Origin: Bacteroidales bacterium
GTDB taxonomy: Bacteria; Bacteroidota; Bacteroidia; Bacteroidales; UBA1556
Assembly (NCBI GenBank): GCA_023145955.1
Contig: JAGLDA010000066.1
Location: forward strand, 1 to 12,425
Length of the DNA: 12,425 bases
Direction: 5' to 3'
Under the pieces are notes generated by a model. That model searched no databases. It saw only the letters and a list, made by a program, of their open reading frames with translations, and was not told the DNA's origin. Positions within the stretch are counted from its first letter, which is position 1. Every line of letters begins with the position of its first letter. Positions 6,522-12,425 of this stretch are shown here, piece by piece. The translations under genes and the position numbers were made by a program.

Positions 6522-7517
6522 GTGATAGCAAATAATACTAAGATATTAATTATTCAAACAGCCTTTATTGGGGATGTGATACTTGCTACGCCAATAATTG
6601 AGGCTATTAAGTTGGATAATCCTTCTGTGCAAATAGATATGTTGGTGCGAAAAGGTAATGAGGGCATATTGTCAAATCATCCTAAAATAAATAAGCTATG
6701 GGTTTGGAATAAGAAAGATAATAAGTCTATTAATCAGTGGCGTATTATCCGTGATTTGAGAAAAGAGAAATTTGATCTTATTATTAATTTGCAGCGTTTT
6801 ATGAGCAGTGGATTATTTACTGTATTTTCTAATGCCAAGCATACAATAGGTTTTGATAAAAATCCTCTGTCCTTTGGCTTTAGTACTGTTGTGAAACACA
6901 ATATTGTGGAAGGCACTCATGAGATTGAAAGAAATTTGAGTTTGTTGGCAAGTATAATTCCTGATGCAAAAGCAGAAATGCGCCTTTATCCAAATAGTGA
7001 AGATTTTACGAAAGTAGAAATTTATAAAGAGAATAAATATATTGTTCTAGCGCCTACATCAGTATGGTTTACCAAGCAATATCCACCACATAAATGGATA
7101 GATTTTATTAATAAAGTACCATTGGATATTAAAATATACTTAATTGGTGGACCAGATGATAGCGATGCTGTAGATGATATTATAAGCAAATCTAAATCTG
7201 ATAATATTGAGAACTTATGTGGTAAGATTAATATACTTCAATCGGCAGCTTTAATGAAAGATGCTGTTATGAATTATGTAAATGATTCAGCACCACAGCA
7301 TATAGCTTCGTCAATGGGTGCTCCCACTACAGCTATTTTCTGTTCTACAGTGCCATCATTTGGTTTTGGCCCAAGATCTACAGATAGTAAGATAATAGAA
7401 TATAAAGGTGTGCTAAATTGTAGGCCATGTGGTTTGCATGGTAGAAGTGAATGCAAGGAAGGGCATTTTGATTGCGCAAATAAAATTGACACAGAAGAAT
7501 TGATAAATAGATTGTAG
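6522..7517 (+). CDS. Glycosyltransferase family 9 (heptosyltransferase-like) protein
   Basis: A 331-residue protein with the two-Rossmann GT-B layout of ADP-heptose:LPS heptosyltransferases. The N-terminal strand KILIIQTAFIGD is followed by the GDVILATP motif (17-24), normally at the acceptor/donor cleft. The C-terminal half has APTSVWFTKQYPPHKW (177-192), LIGGPDD (207-213), CGKINILQSAALMKDA (233-248) and NDSAPQH (254-260), the family's nucleotide-sugar binding region. A Cys-rich tail has Cys300, 303, 311 and 318 in the CRPCG...GHFDC arrangement seen in many GT9 proteins. The start is GTG: an in-frame TAA lies at 6504-6506, no ATG intervenes, and the next in-frame ATG would delete the first strand. 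It probably adds a sugar to lipopolysaccharide core or a related envelope glycan; donor and acceptor cannot be read from sequence. First gene of a five-gene operon. Confidence 0.9.
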   Translation: MIANNTKILIIQTAFIGDVILATPIIEAIKLDNPSVQIDMLVRKGNEGILSNHPKINKLWVWNKKDNKSINQWRIIRDLRKEKFDLIINLQRFMSSGLFTVFSNAKHTIGFDKNPLSFGFSTVVKHNIVEGTHEIERNLSLLASIIPDAKAEMRLYPNSEDFTKVEIYKENKYIVLAPTSVWFTKQYPPHKWIDFINKVPLDIKIYLIGGPDDSDAVDDIISKSKSDNIENLCGKINILQSAALMKDAVMNYVNDSAPQHIASSMGAPTTAIFCSTVPSFGFGPRSTDSKIIEYKGVLNCRPCGLHGRSECKEGHFDCANKIDTEELINRL

Positions 7518-7536
7518 TAATCTTAAAATTAGCATT

Positions 7537-8100
7537 ATGGAAGAAGAAATATTAAAAACAGTAGAAATTCTCAAGAAAGGTGGCGTTATTGTATATCCTA
7601 CCGATACCATTTGGGGAATAGGTTGTGATGCTACAAATGCTAGTGCTATAAAGAAGATTCATAAGCTTAAGCGCAGAGTTGAAGAGAAAACGATGATACT
7701 TCTTGTAAGTGATGCCGATACTATTAAAAATTATGTGAACGATGTGCCAGATACAGCTTTTGATTTAATAGATACATGGCAAAAGCCTCTTACAATTGTT
7801 TATAAAGGGGCAAAAAATTTAGCAAAAAATCTCGTTAGAAATAATGATACTATCGCAATACGAGTTTCAAAAGATGAGTTTAGTAATAGGCTTATAAAAG
7901 CTTTTGGGAAACCAATAGTATCAACATCAGCAAATGAGTCGGGAAAACCATCACCAATATTCTATAAGGATATAGATGATTATATATTGGAGAATGCAGA
8001 TTATGTAGTTGGCTTACATCATACTACAATGAATGAAGTAAAGCCTTCTACAATAATAGAGATTGAAGATGGAGGAAGTTTTAAAATATTAAGGAGTTAA
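7537..8100 (+). CDS. tsaC: Threonylcarbamoyl-AMP synthase (YrdC/TsaC type)
   Basis: 187 residues, the single-domain YrdC/TsaC form without the extra Sua5 domain. It makes L-threonylcarbamoyladenylate from L-threonine, bicarbonate and ATP, the first step of t6A37 modification of ANN-decoding tRNAs; TsaB, TsaD and TsaE finish the reaction. Visible signatures are YPTDTIWGIGCDA (20-32), the basic KLKRR helix (43-47) followed by a hydrophobic strand MILLVSD (53-59), a 'P-L-T-I-V' strand (84-88), TIAIRVSKD (105-113) and STSAN (129-133) in the ATP/threonine pocket. The usual Pro after the KxR motif is replaced (RRVEEKTM), a mild variation. The gene starts 19 bp after GT9 and ends two bases before smpB, whose ribosome binding site lies inside its last codons. 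Cytoplasmic. Confidence 0.92.
   Translation: MEEEILKTVEILKKGGVIVYPTDTIWGIGCDATNASAIKKIHKLKRRVEEKTMILLVSDADTIKNYVNDVPDTAFDLIDTWQKPLTIVYKGAKNLAKNLVRNNDTIAIRVSKDEFSNRLIKAFGKPIVSTSANESGKPSPIFYKDIDDYILENADYVVGLHHTTMNEVKPSTIIEIEDGGSFKILRS
8091..8096 (+). promoter_or_regulatory. Shine-Dalgarno of smpB inside the end of tsaC
   Basis: AAGGAG lies six bases before the smpB ATG (8103), in the last codons of tsaC. A canonical site is noteworthy here because most genes in this window lack one. It fixes the smpB start and suggests translational coupling. Confidence 0.8.
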
Positions 8101-8102
8101 AA

Positions 8103-8549
8103 ATGAATGCAAAAGTTGAGATAAAGAATAAACGAGCTTATTTTGAGTATTTTTTAAGCGATAATATTACTGCGGGAATAGTGCTGAGTGGTACAGAGAT
8201 AAAATCTATCCGTATGGGTAAGGTGAATATTTCTGATAGTTATGGTGTATTTATTGGTAAAGAGCTATATATTAAGAATATGTATATTGCAGAATATGCA
8301 ATGGGCTCATATAATCGTCACGAAACACGAACTGAAAGAAAACTTCTTCTTAATAAAAGGGAGTTGAAGAAGTATGAGAAGAAAATTAAAGAAAAAGGCT
8401 TTACAATAATTCCTGTCGTATTATTTATAAATGATAAAGGACTTGCAAAGCTAGAGATTGCCTTGGCAAAGGGAAAGCAGCATTTTGATAAAAGAAATTC
8501 TATTAAAGATAAAGATTTGAAAAGAGATCTTGATAGAATGAAACTTTAA
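8103..8549 (+). CDS. smpB: SsrA-binding protein SmpB
   Basis: 148 residues, the normal SmpB size. SmpB binds tmRNA and helps it enter stalled ribosomes for trans-translation. Family signatures in order: KNKRAYFEYFL (8-18), AGIVLSGTEIKSIR (24-37) with the conserved GTE, GKVNISDSYG (39-48), 'YIAEYAMGSYNRHETRTERKLLL' positions 61-83 with the conserved R-x-R-K-L-L-L, KGFTIIPV (98-105), and LAKGKQHFDKR (121-131) leading to the basic C-terminal tail SIKDKDLKRDLDRMKL that becomes helical in the decoding site. All expected regions are present and there is no truncation. It is two bases downstream of tsaC and six bases upstream of the rhomboid gene. The tmRNA gene itself is not in the window. Confidence 0.97.
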   Translation: MNAKVEIKNKRAYFEYFLSDNITAGIVLSGTEIKSIRMGKVNISDSYGVFIGKELYIKNMYIAEYAMGSYNRHETRTERKLLLNKRELKKYEKKIKEKGFTIIPVVLFINDKGLAKLEIALAKGKQHFDKRNSIKDKDLKRDLDRMKL

Positions 8550-8555
8550 TTTGGA

Positions 8556-9173
8556 ATGGAAAGTATTATTCTATATATAGTTTTATTATCTACAGTTGTA
8601 ATTTCTGTAATGGCATTTAAGGATACTAGTTTAATTGATAAACTAAAGTTTAACCCTGCGCATATTGAAAATTCCAAAGAGTGGTATAGGTTCTTCACCT
8701 ATGGTTTTGTGCATGCCGATTATATGCATTTGGGAATCAATATGTGGGTATTATGGATGTTTGGAAAAGGTATAATTTGGTATTTTACATATTTTTTTGA
8801 GGGAATGGTCAATTTATATTTCCTTGCTCTTTATGTTCCAGCCATGATCATAAGTGTTATTCCTTCATTCTTAAAAAATAGAAATAATGTTTTCTACAAT
8901 TCCGTGGGAGCTAGTGGTGCTGTTTCGGCAGTAGTATATGCAAGTATAATTATTGCTCCAAACTCAGAGTTGTATTTATTTCTTATACCGTTTGCAATTC
9001 CAGCATGGATTTTTGGCATTGTATATCTTATTTATACCATTGTGATGGATAAAAGAGGGAATTCTAAAATTGGACATAGTGCCCATCTCTGGGGAGCAAT
9101 TTATGGATTGGTATTTATGCTAATCGCAGAGCCACAGGTGTATATAAATTTTATTAATCAGATATTTTCGTAA
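8556..9173 (+). CDS. Rhomboid-family intramembrane serine protease
   Basis: 205 residues with about six membrane segments. Signature residues are all present: 'H53-A-D-Y-M-H58-L-G-I-N62-M' (the H-x-x-x-N part of the oxyanion region), GASG at 118-121 with Ser120 as nucleophile, and GHSAHLWGAIYG (173-184) with His177 as the probable catalytic base. It should therefore be an active protease cutting substrates within or near the inner membrane, not an inactive pseudoprotease. The loop-1 region between TM1 and TM2 (about 70-90, 'GIIWYFTYFFEGM') is short. The start follows smpB by six bases and the stop precedes sfsA by two, so all are likely translated from one message. Substrate unknown; nothing in the window shows an obvious rhomboid target. 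Confidence 0.92.
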   Translation: MESIILYIVLLSTVVISVMAFKDTSLIDKLKFNPAHIENSKEWYRFFTYGFVHADYMHLGINMWVLWMFGKGIIWYFTYFFEGMVNLYFLALYVPAMIISVIPSFLKNRNNVFYNSVGASGAVSAVVYASIIIAPNSELYLFLIPFAIPAWIFGIVYLIYTIVMDKRGNSKIGHSAHLWGAIYGLVFMLIAEPQVYINFINQIFS

Positions 9174-9175
9174 AT

Positions 9176-9868
9176 ATGCAATTTGATCAAAAGTTAGTAC
9201 CGGCAAAACTTATAAAAAGGTATAAGCGCTTTCTTACTGATGTGGAGTTGGAAGATGGTACTACTGTGATTGCCCATTGCACAAATTCTGGCACTATGAT
9301 TAGTTGCCTAGAAGAGGGCGCGCCGGTGATGTTGAGCCCTGCAAAAGATCCCAAGAGGAAAACTCGCTTTACTTGGGAAATGATTTTTATGAATAATTCT
9401 TGGATAGGAATAAATACTATGATCCCAAATCAGCTGGTAGCGGAGGCCGTTACTAATAATGAAATTGATGGACTTAAGGGATATACATTAGTAAAGCGTG
9501 AGGTGAAGTTTGAAGATAGTAGGCTAGATGTTTATGCTGAAAACGAAAATGAGAAATGCTTTATTGAAGTAAAGAATGTAACAATGAAAGTTGATGATGG
9601 AGCTTTGTTTCCTGATGCAGTAACAACACGTGGATTGAAACATTTAGAAACCTTGATAAGAATTAAAAAGCAAGGAATGCGTGCTGTAATGGTTTATGTT
9701 ATTCAGCGAATGGATGTAAATTATTTCGGAACGGCTATACATATTGACCCTAATTATGCAGAAGCTCTGCAAAGAGCAATTATAGAAGGTGTGGAGGTGT
9801 TTCCTATGCAGGCAAGAGTGAGCCCTGAAGGGATAGAATTGGTAAAAAAGTTGCCATTTAAATTATAG
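9176..9868 (+). CDS. sfsA: SfsA family protein (sugar fermentation stimulation)
   Basis: 230 residues, normal SfsA length. The N-terminal OB-fold-like part contains 'AHCTNSGTMISCLEEGAPVML' region 33-52 and the KTRFTWEMI strand (62-70). The C-terminal part has the nuclease-like core: SRLDVY (115-120, Asp118), FIEVKNV (129-135, Glu131 and Lys133, an ExK pair), ALFPDAVTTRGLKHLETL (143-160) and a closing GVEVFPMQARVSPEGIEL. This resembles a PD-(D/E)xK arrangement and is typical of the family, which binds DNA and was first linked to maltose metabolism in E. coli; the true activity is not settled. It is the last gene of the operon, two bases after the rhomboid stop, and is followed by hairpins rather than another plus-strand gene. 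Confidence 0.95.
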   Translation: MQFDQKLVPAKLIKRYKRFLTDVELEDGTTVIAHCTNSGTMISCLEEGAPVMLSPAKDPKRKTRFTWEMIFMNNSWIGINTMIPNQLVAEAVTNNEIDGLKGYTLVKREVKFEDSRLDVYAENENEKCFIEVKNVTMKVDDGALFPDAVTTRGLKHLETLIRIKKQGMRAVMVYVIQRMDVNYFGTAIHIDPNYAEALQRAIIEGVEVFPMQARVSPEGIELVKKLPFKL

Positions 9869-9961
9869 TTTTTTCTCCTTTATATCAACCCAAAGCTGGT
9901 TGAATATCCATGTTTTTGTATTTTGATATTGAACTCCTATAGAGCTCTAAATGTATATTGC

Positions 9962-9999
9962 ATAATAGCCACCCGATACATCGGGTGGCTATTATTATT
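9962..9999. terminator. Perfect 16-bp palindromic hairpin, probable bidirectional terminator
   Basis: Arms 9962-9977 and 9980-9995 are perfectly complementary across 16 bases with an AC centre; the core is CCCGAT-AC-ATCGGG inside GCCA/TGGC. It is followed by TATTATTT, a weak T-rich tail on the plus strand. It lies about 94 bp after sfsA and between converging operons. The CCCGAT/ATCGGG core also resembles small palindromes scattered between genes in Bacteroidota, so it may belong to a dispersed repeat family; only one copy is in this window. Confidence 0.7.
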
Positions 10000-10001
10000 T
10001 A

Positions 10002-10014
10002 CCGCCTTCAGCGG
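10002..10014. repeat. Short CCGC-CTTCA-GCGG hairpin
   Basis: A four-base GC stem with a five-base loop, seven bases after the 16-bp hairpin. It is GC-rich in an A/T-rich gap and may be part of one composite palindromic element with its neighbour. No function can be assigned. Confidence 0.4.
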
Positions 10015-10124
10015 ATATTCCAGATTGGAAGCATTTGAGCTATGTTATTTGCTTAAAAACAAACTACGGTCAAATATGTTACTATCAATATATTAAGTTG
10101 AGTTAGTTAAGGTCATTAAAACAG

Positions 10125-10152
10125 TAAAGTCGGAAATATTCTTCCGACTTTA
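10125..10152 (-). terminator. Terminator hairpin for the ssb gene cluster
   Basis: Eleven-base perfect arms TAAAGTCGGAA (10125-10135) and TTCCGACTTTA (10142-10152) with a six-base loop, about 20 bp past the stop of the last ssb gene. On the minus strand it is followed by ACTGTTTTAA, a modest T-rich stretch. It may also act on plus-strand read-through. Confidence 0.7.
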
Positions 10153-10171
10153 TGTTTAATAGATGGTTTTA

Positions 10172-10513
10172 TTAAGCGATCATTTTGTTGAGCATTAGTA
10201 ATTCATTAACCTCTATTTCTGTTCTGTATTTAGCATTCCCAGCTTTATCTTTCCAGCTACGGCTAGTTATTCTCCCATTTATGGACAGTCGCATTCCTTT
10301 CTGTACATATTTTTCAACGATATCTACCAACGGTCCTTTTACTATAAGAGTATGCCATTGCTTGGCTATTTTATACTCGCCATTATGTTTATTATAATTT
10401 TCGTCAGTGGCAAGAATCAATATTGCTTTTTGGCTTCCATTCTTGTACTTTCTTATTGTAGGCTCATTCCCCAAATTGCCTATTAGTTTAATATTATTTC
10501 TCAAATTTTTCAT
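10172..10513 (-). CDS. Divergent short single-stranded DNA-binding protein (third of three)
   Basis: 113 residues, a single SSB OB-fold. The opening MKNLRNNIKLIGNLGNEP is clearly SSB, and YRTEIEVNELLML closes the fold. By eye it is only about 40% identical to the middle copy (45 of 113), whereas the other two are about 68% identical to each other. It has lost several otherwise constant positions: Trp59 of 'VVWG' becomes Lys ('IVKG'), 'AKFxIAT' becomes 'AILILAT', and the GEKVxSTEWH loop becomes GEYKIAKQWH. There is no acidic C-terminal tail; it ends NKMIA. The gap from the middle copy is 57 bp with no recognisable promoter, so it is probably co-transcribed. It may bind ssDNA with altered contacts or have taken on another role; the fold call is firm, the function less so. 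Confidence 0.87.
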   Translation of the reverse strand: MKNLRNNIKLIGNLGNEPTIRKYKNGSQKAILILATDENYNKHNGEYKIAKQWHTLIVKGPLVDIVEKYVQKGMRLSINGRITSRSWKDKAGNAKYRTEIEVNELLMLNKMIA

Positions 10514-10570
10514 GATTTTTTGGTTTTTTAAAGTTAATTATTGAATATCAAATAATAATAGGGTCAAGGA

Positions 10571-10915
10571 TTATGCAGAAGCTTTTTTGTCAAGCATCAA
10601 AAAATCATTGGCTATTATCTCGGTACGATAGTGCTTTTTGCCATCGCTATCTTCCCAAATGTTGGTAGTAATGCGACCTTCTACTAACACCTGTGAGCCT
10701 TTTTTTAGATATGTGTGTACAGTTTTTGCTGCTGCTCCCCATACTACAATATTATGCCATTCGGTAGAATCTACTTTTTCACCCTTTTTGTTTTTATAAC
10801 TTTCGTTTGTAGCAATATTGAATTTTGCCAAATAGTTGCCATTAGATAATTCTTTGAATTCTGGTGTGTCACCAATATGTCCTATTAAATTTACTGAGTT
10901 TCTTAAGTTTTTCAT
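10571..10915 (-). CDS. ssb: Short single-stranded DNA-binding protein (second of three)
   Basis: 114 residues, OB-fold SSB. Motifs: LRNSVNLIGHIGDTPEF (4-20), 'AKFNIATNESYKN' (30-42), STEWHNIVVWG (50-60) with both Trp residues, YLKKGSQVLVEGRI (69-82) and HYRTEIIANDFLML. It coats single-stranded DNA during replication, repair or recombination. It is shorter than chromosomal SSBs of about 150 residues or more because the glycine/proline-rich linker and acidic DDDIPF-like tip that recruit partner proteins are missing; the end is LDKKASA. Short tail-less SSBs are common in Bacteroidota. It is 68% identical to the upstream copy (77 of 114 by eye), and the sequence before the start (AAGAATTATG against TAGAATTATG) is shared too, as expected for tandem duplication. 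It lies 70 bp after copy one. Confidence 0.93.
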   Translation of the reverse strand: MKNLRNSVNLIGHIGDTPEFKELSNGNYLAKFNIATNESYKNKKGEKVDSTEWHNIVVWGAAAKTVHTYLKKGSQVLVEGRITTNIWEDSDGKKHYRTEIIANDFLMLDKKASA

Positions 10916-10985
10916 AATTCTTATTATTTGTATTTGATTTATAATTTTACTATTTAATTCTTTTAATGGATATTTTTTTATTGTA

Positions 10986-11330
10986 TTAAGCAGATTGCTT
11001 TTTGTCCATCATCAAAAAATCGTTTATTACTATTTGACTACGGTATTGCTTTATACCTTCTTTGTTGTCCCAAGTTTCGGTAGTTAGTCTTCCCTCAATC
11101 ATTACCTTCGATCCTTTTTTTAGATAGTCACGTACGGTTTTTGCTTGTGGCCCCCAAATGATAAGGTTATGCCATTCTGTTGATTCTACTTTTTCACCAT
11201 TCTTATTTTTATAGCTCTCATCTGTTGCTATCGAAAATTTCGCTAAAGTTGTTCCGTTATCTAATTCTTTAAATACGGGAGCATCGCCTAGGTGGCCAAT
11301 TAGTGTTACTGTGTTGCGTAAGTTTTTCAT
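10986..11330 (-). CDS. ssb: Short single-stranded DNA-binding protein (first of three)
   Basis: 114 residues and promoter-proximal in the triplet. Motifs: LRNTVTLIGHLGDAPVF (4-20), AKFSIATDESYKN (30-42), STEWHNLIIWG (50-60), YLKKGSKVMIEGRL (69-82) and QYRSQIVINDFLMM. The OB-fold is complete, and the protein ends in DKKQSA with no acidic interaction tail. Role as for SSB generally: binding ssDNA, probably as a tetramer. It has the same length as the middle copy with no gaps in the alignment. A -7 box lies about 75 bp upstream, giving a leader of about 69 nt, and phased CGTTT repeats lie further upstream. Which of the three is the replicative SSB, or whether a full-length tailed SSB exists elsewhere in the genome, cannot be told from this window. 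Confidence 0.93.
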   Translation of the reverse strand: MKNLRNTVTLIGHLGDAPVFKELDNGTTLAKFSIATDESYKNKNGEKVESTEWHNLIIWGPQAKTVRDYLKKGSKVMIEGRLTTETWDNKEGIKQYRSQIVINDFLMMDKKQSA

Positions 11331-11405
11331 AATTCTATTTATTTAAAATGTTTATAATTAATTACTGTTTTAAGTCGCTTCACCTTTTTGGTTGATTTGA
11401 CGTGG

Positions 11406-11413
11406 CAAAAGTA
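11406..11413 (-). promoter_or_regulatory. -7 promoter box for the ssb cluster
   Basis: On the minus strand it reads TACTTTTG, an exact TAnnTTTG match, about 75 bp before the first ssb start. No clear TTG lies 17-23 bases upstream, so strength is uncertain or an activator is needed. No comparable box is seen in the gaps between the three ssb genes. Confidence 0.45.
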
Positions 11414-11455
11414 TATCAGCATGTATTCAGGACTTGGTTAATAAATATTTACTTA

Positions 11456-11481
11456 CGTTTAACATTCGTTTGTTGTCGTTT
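11456..11481. repeat. Three CGTTT repeats spaced by one helical turn
   Basis: CGTTT begins at 11456, 11467 and 11477, spacings of 11 and 10 bases, so all three face the same side of the helix. The array sits about 45-75 bp upstream of the ssb -7 box, a position suited to an activator. It could also be chance in A/T-rich DNA. Confidence 0.35.
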
Positions 11482-11587
11482 ATAAATGGATAAAGGTAAG
11501 GAATGCAGTTTAGTAGGAAATATTGTATTTTAGTAACTATTAGGTAGTTTTATATGATTATTTATCTATTTGTTCTATTTCAATATG

Positions 11588-11615
11588 TTTGCATATCATA
11601 AATTACGTATATTTG
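11588..11615 (+). promoter_or_regulatory. Promoter of the YbdG-like channel gene
   Basis: TTTG at 11588-11591 and TATATTTG at 11608-11615, an exact TAnnTTTG match, with a 16-base spacer (slightly short). Transcription would start near 11622, about 22 nt before the ATG at 11644. Confidence 0.6.
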
Positions 11616-11643
11616 TAGTTGAATTAATTTTAAAAAATAAACA

Positions 11644-12425
11644 ATGAATTGGTATAACAGTTTTTTTTCAGAATATACAAATTGGGTTCTTGGGCTAGGG
11701 TTTAATGATTCTCAGGCGACACTTATTGGTGAAGTTTCGGTTTTCTTTTTATCCTTTGTTTTATTTGTAATAGTAAATAAGATATTCACAGGAATTGTAC
11801 TTCGTTATTTGAAAGTTATAGCCGATAAGTCTAAAACTCAAGTTGATGATTTATTATTTGAGAATAAAGTTCCAAATTATTTTATACATATAATCCCCGT
11901 TTATTTTTGGTTATCTTTTCAGGATAATATTTTTGTACAGGCAGTGCTAATTGAGTATTTTACTATACTTGGATTAAAATTGTATATGGTTTATTTAATA
12001 ATAAGAGGGTTAAATGCAGCTCTTGTTTCAATGAATTCAATATACGATAATAAGCAAAAATCTAAAAAACGATCTATAAAATCCTATATTCAAGTCATGC
12101 AGTTGTTAGTTATTCTTATTGGCGCATTGGTTGTAATTTCTATAATTGTACAAAAGGATATTAGTTACTTGGTTACTGGAATTGGAGCTTTTGCCGCAGT
12201 TCTTATGTTAGTTTTTAAGGACAGTATTCTTGGCTTTGTGGGCGGAATTCAAATTAATGCCAATGATATGCTTCGCCCTGGTGATTGGCTTTCTATCCCT
12301 AGTGCAGGTGCTGATGGTGTAGTTATAGACATTTCATTGACAACGGTTAAGATACAGAATTGGGACAAAACTATAAGTACTATTCCGACTTATTCGTTGG
12401 TGTCGGGCTCGTTTCATAATTGGCG
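11644..12425 (+). CDS. MscS-family mechanosensitive channel, YbdG-like, 3' end cut by window edge
   Basis: 260 codons are readable from ATG 11644 to the right edge with no stop; relatives have about 400-430 residues, so roughly 60% is present. Membrane segments lie at about 30-55, 80-98, 102-122 and 150-170, and the pore-lining TM3 region at about 172-202 reads 'YLVTGIGAFAAVLMLVFKDS' then 'ILGFVGGIQI'. It is followed by the MscS beta domain: NANDMLRPGDWLSIP (205-219), GADGVVIDISLTTVKIQNWD (222-241) and the very typical TISTIPTYSLVSGSFHNW (243-260). 'TVKIQNWDKTISTIPTY' is diagnostic for the YbdG (miniconductance, MscM) subgroup. It sits in the inner membrane and would release solutes or sense osmotic stress. 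It has its own promoter and is divergent from the ssb cluster; no functional link to SSB is implied. Confidence 0.9.
   Translation, partial: MNWYNSFFSEYTNWVLGLGFNDSQATLIGEVSVFFLSFVLFVIVNKIFTGIVLRYLKVIADKSKTQVDDLLFENKVPNYFIHIIPVYFWLSFQDNIFVQAVLIEYFTILGLKLYMVYLIIRGLNAALVSMNSIYDNKQKSKKRSIKSYIQVMQLLVILIGALVVISIIVQKDISYLVTGIGAFAAVLMLVFKDSILGFVGGIQINANDMLRPGDWLSIPSAGADGVVIDISLTTVKIQNWDKTISTIPTYSLVSGSFHNW

Larger units (their letters stand above)
9869..10171. other. Convergent intergenic region, 303 bp, hairpin-rich
   Basis: No coding frame of note on either strand. It holds, in order, a weak hairpin 14 nt past the sfsA stop (TCAACC 9885-9890 with GGTTGA 9898-9903, extended by ATA/TAT with a bulge), a strong 16-bp hairpin, a short CCGC/GCGG hairpin, an unremarkable A/T stretch (about 10020-10120), and the terminator hairpin of the ssb genes. 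The layout suits transcription termination from both sides. Confidence 0.8.
11331..11643. other. Divergent intergenic region between ssb cluster and YbdG-like gene
   Basis: 313 bp without a gene. It holds a minus-strand -7 box (11413-11406), three phased CGTTT repeats (11456-11481) and a plus-strand promoter (11588-11615). The stretch 11482-11587 shows no clear structure. Confidence 0.75.

Noticed and set aside
6734..6916. 60-codon minus-strand frame
   Set aside because: Antisense to the GT9 gene, which has clear family motifs across this stretch.
7274..7610. Minus-strand frames of 72 and 65 codons
   Set aside because: Antisense to the GT9 C-terminus and the TsaC start; no independent support.
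10185..10397. 70-codon plus-strand frame
   Set aside because: Antisense to the third ssb gene, whose OB-fold pattern is unmistakable.

Overview
The window looks like chromosomal DNA from a low-GC member of the Bacteroidota. Four things point there: exported proteins whose predicted signal peptides end in Ala followed by Gln (Ala-Gln cleavage junctions), -7 promoter boxes of the TAnnTTTG type, start codons mostly preceded by A/T-rich sequence rather than a strong Shine-Dalgarno, and gene families typical of the phylum (tail-less 110-residue SSBs, DUF2147, short YrdC-type TsaC). I cannot place it to genus. No tRNA, rRNA, insertion sequence, integrase or CRISPR array is visible.

Layout. (1) Positions 1-5134, minus strand: a likely two-gene unit for exported proteins. 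A 1458-residue protein carries about eight diverged repeats of about 70 residues, a Cys/His cluster and a C-terminal SdrD/Cna-B-like domain. It is followed 32 bp later by an FG-GAP-type beta-propeller protein that runs off the left edge. (2) Positions 5135-5617: an A/T-rich gap in which a 98-bp unit is duplicated in tandem (two mismatches); the proximal copy contains the start codon of the giant gene. (3) Positions 5618-6447, plus strand: a small two-helix membrane protein, a GC-rich structured leader, a secreted DUF2147 protein and a strong intrinsic terminator. (4) Positions 6490-9868, plus strand: a tightly packed operon of GT9 glycosyltransferase, tsaC, smpB, rhomboid protease and sfsA. 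(5) Positions 9869-10171: a convergent gap with several hairpins. (6) Positions 10172-11330, minus strand: three consecutive paralogous genes for short single-stranded DNA-binding proteins. (7) Positions 11331-12425: a divergent promoter region and the 5' part of a YbdG-like MscS-family channel gene cut by the right edge.

How the genes relate. The GT9-to-sfsA operon mixes envelope glycan synthesis, tRNA t6A modification, trans-translation and membrane proteolysis, so it looks like a housekeeping operon rather than one pathway. The most unusual parts are the giant repeat protein with its duplicated leader, the folded GC-rich leader of the DUF2147 gene, and the SSB triplet, in which the last gene has diverged strongly. 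I found no complete, recognisable new defence or mobile system.
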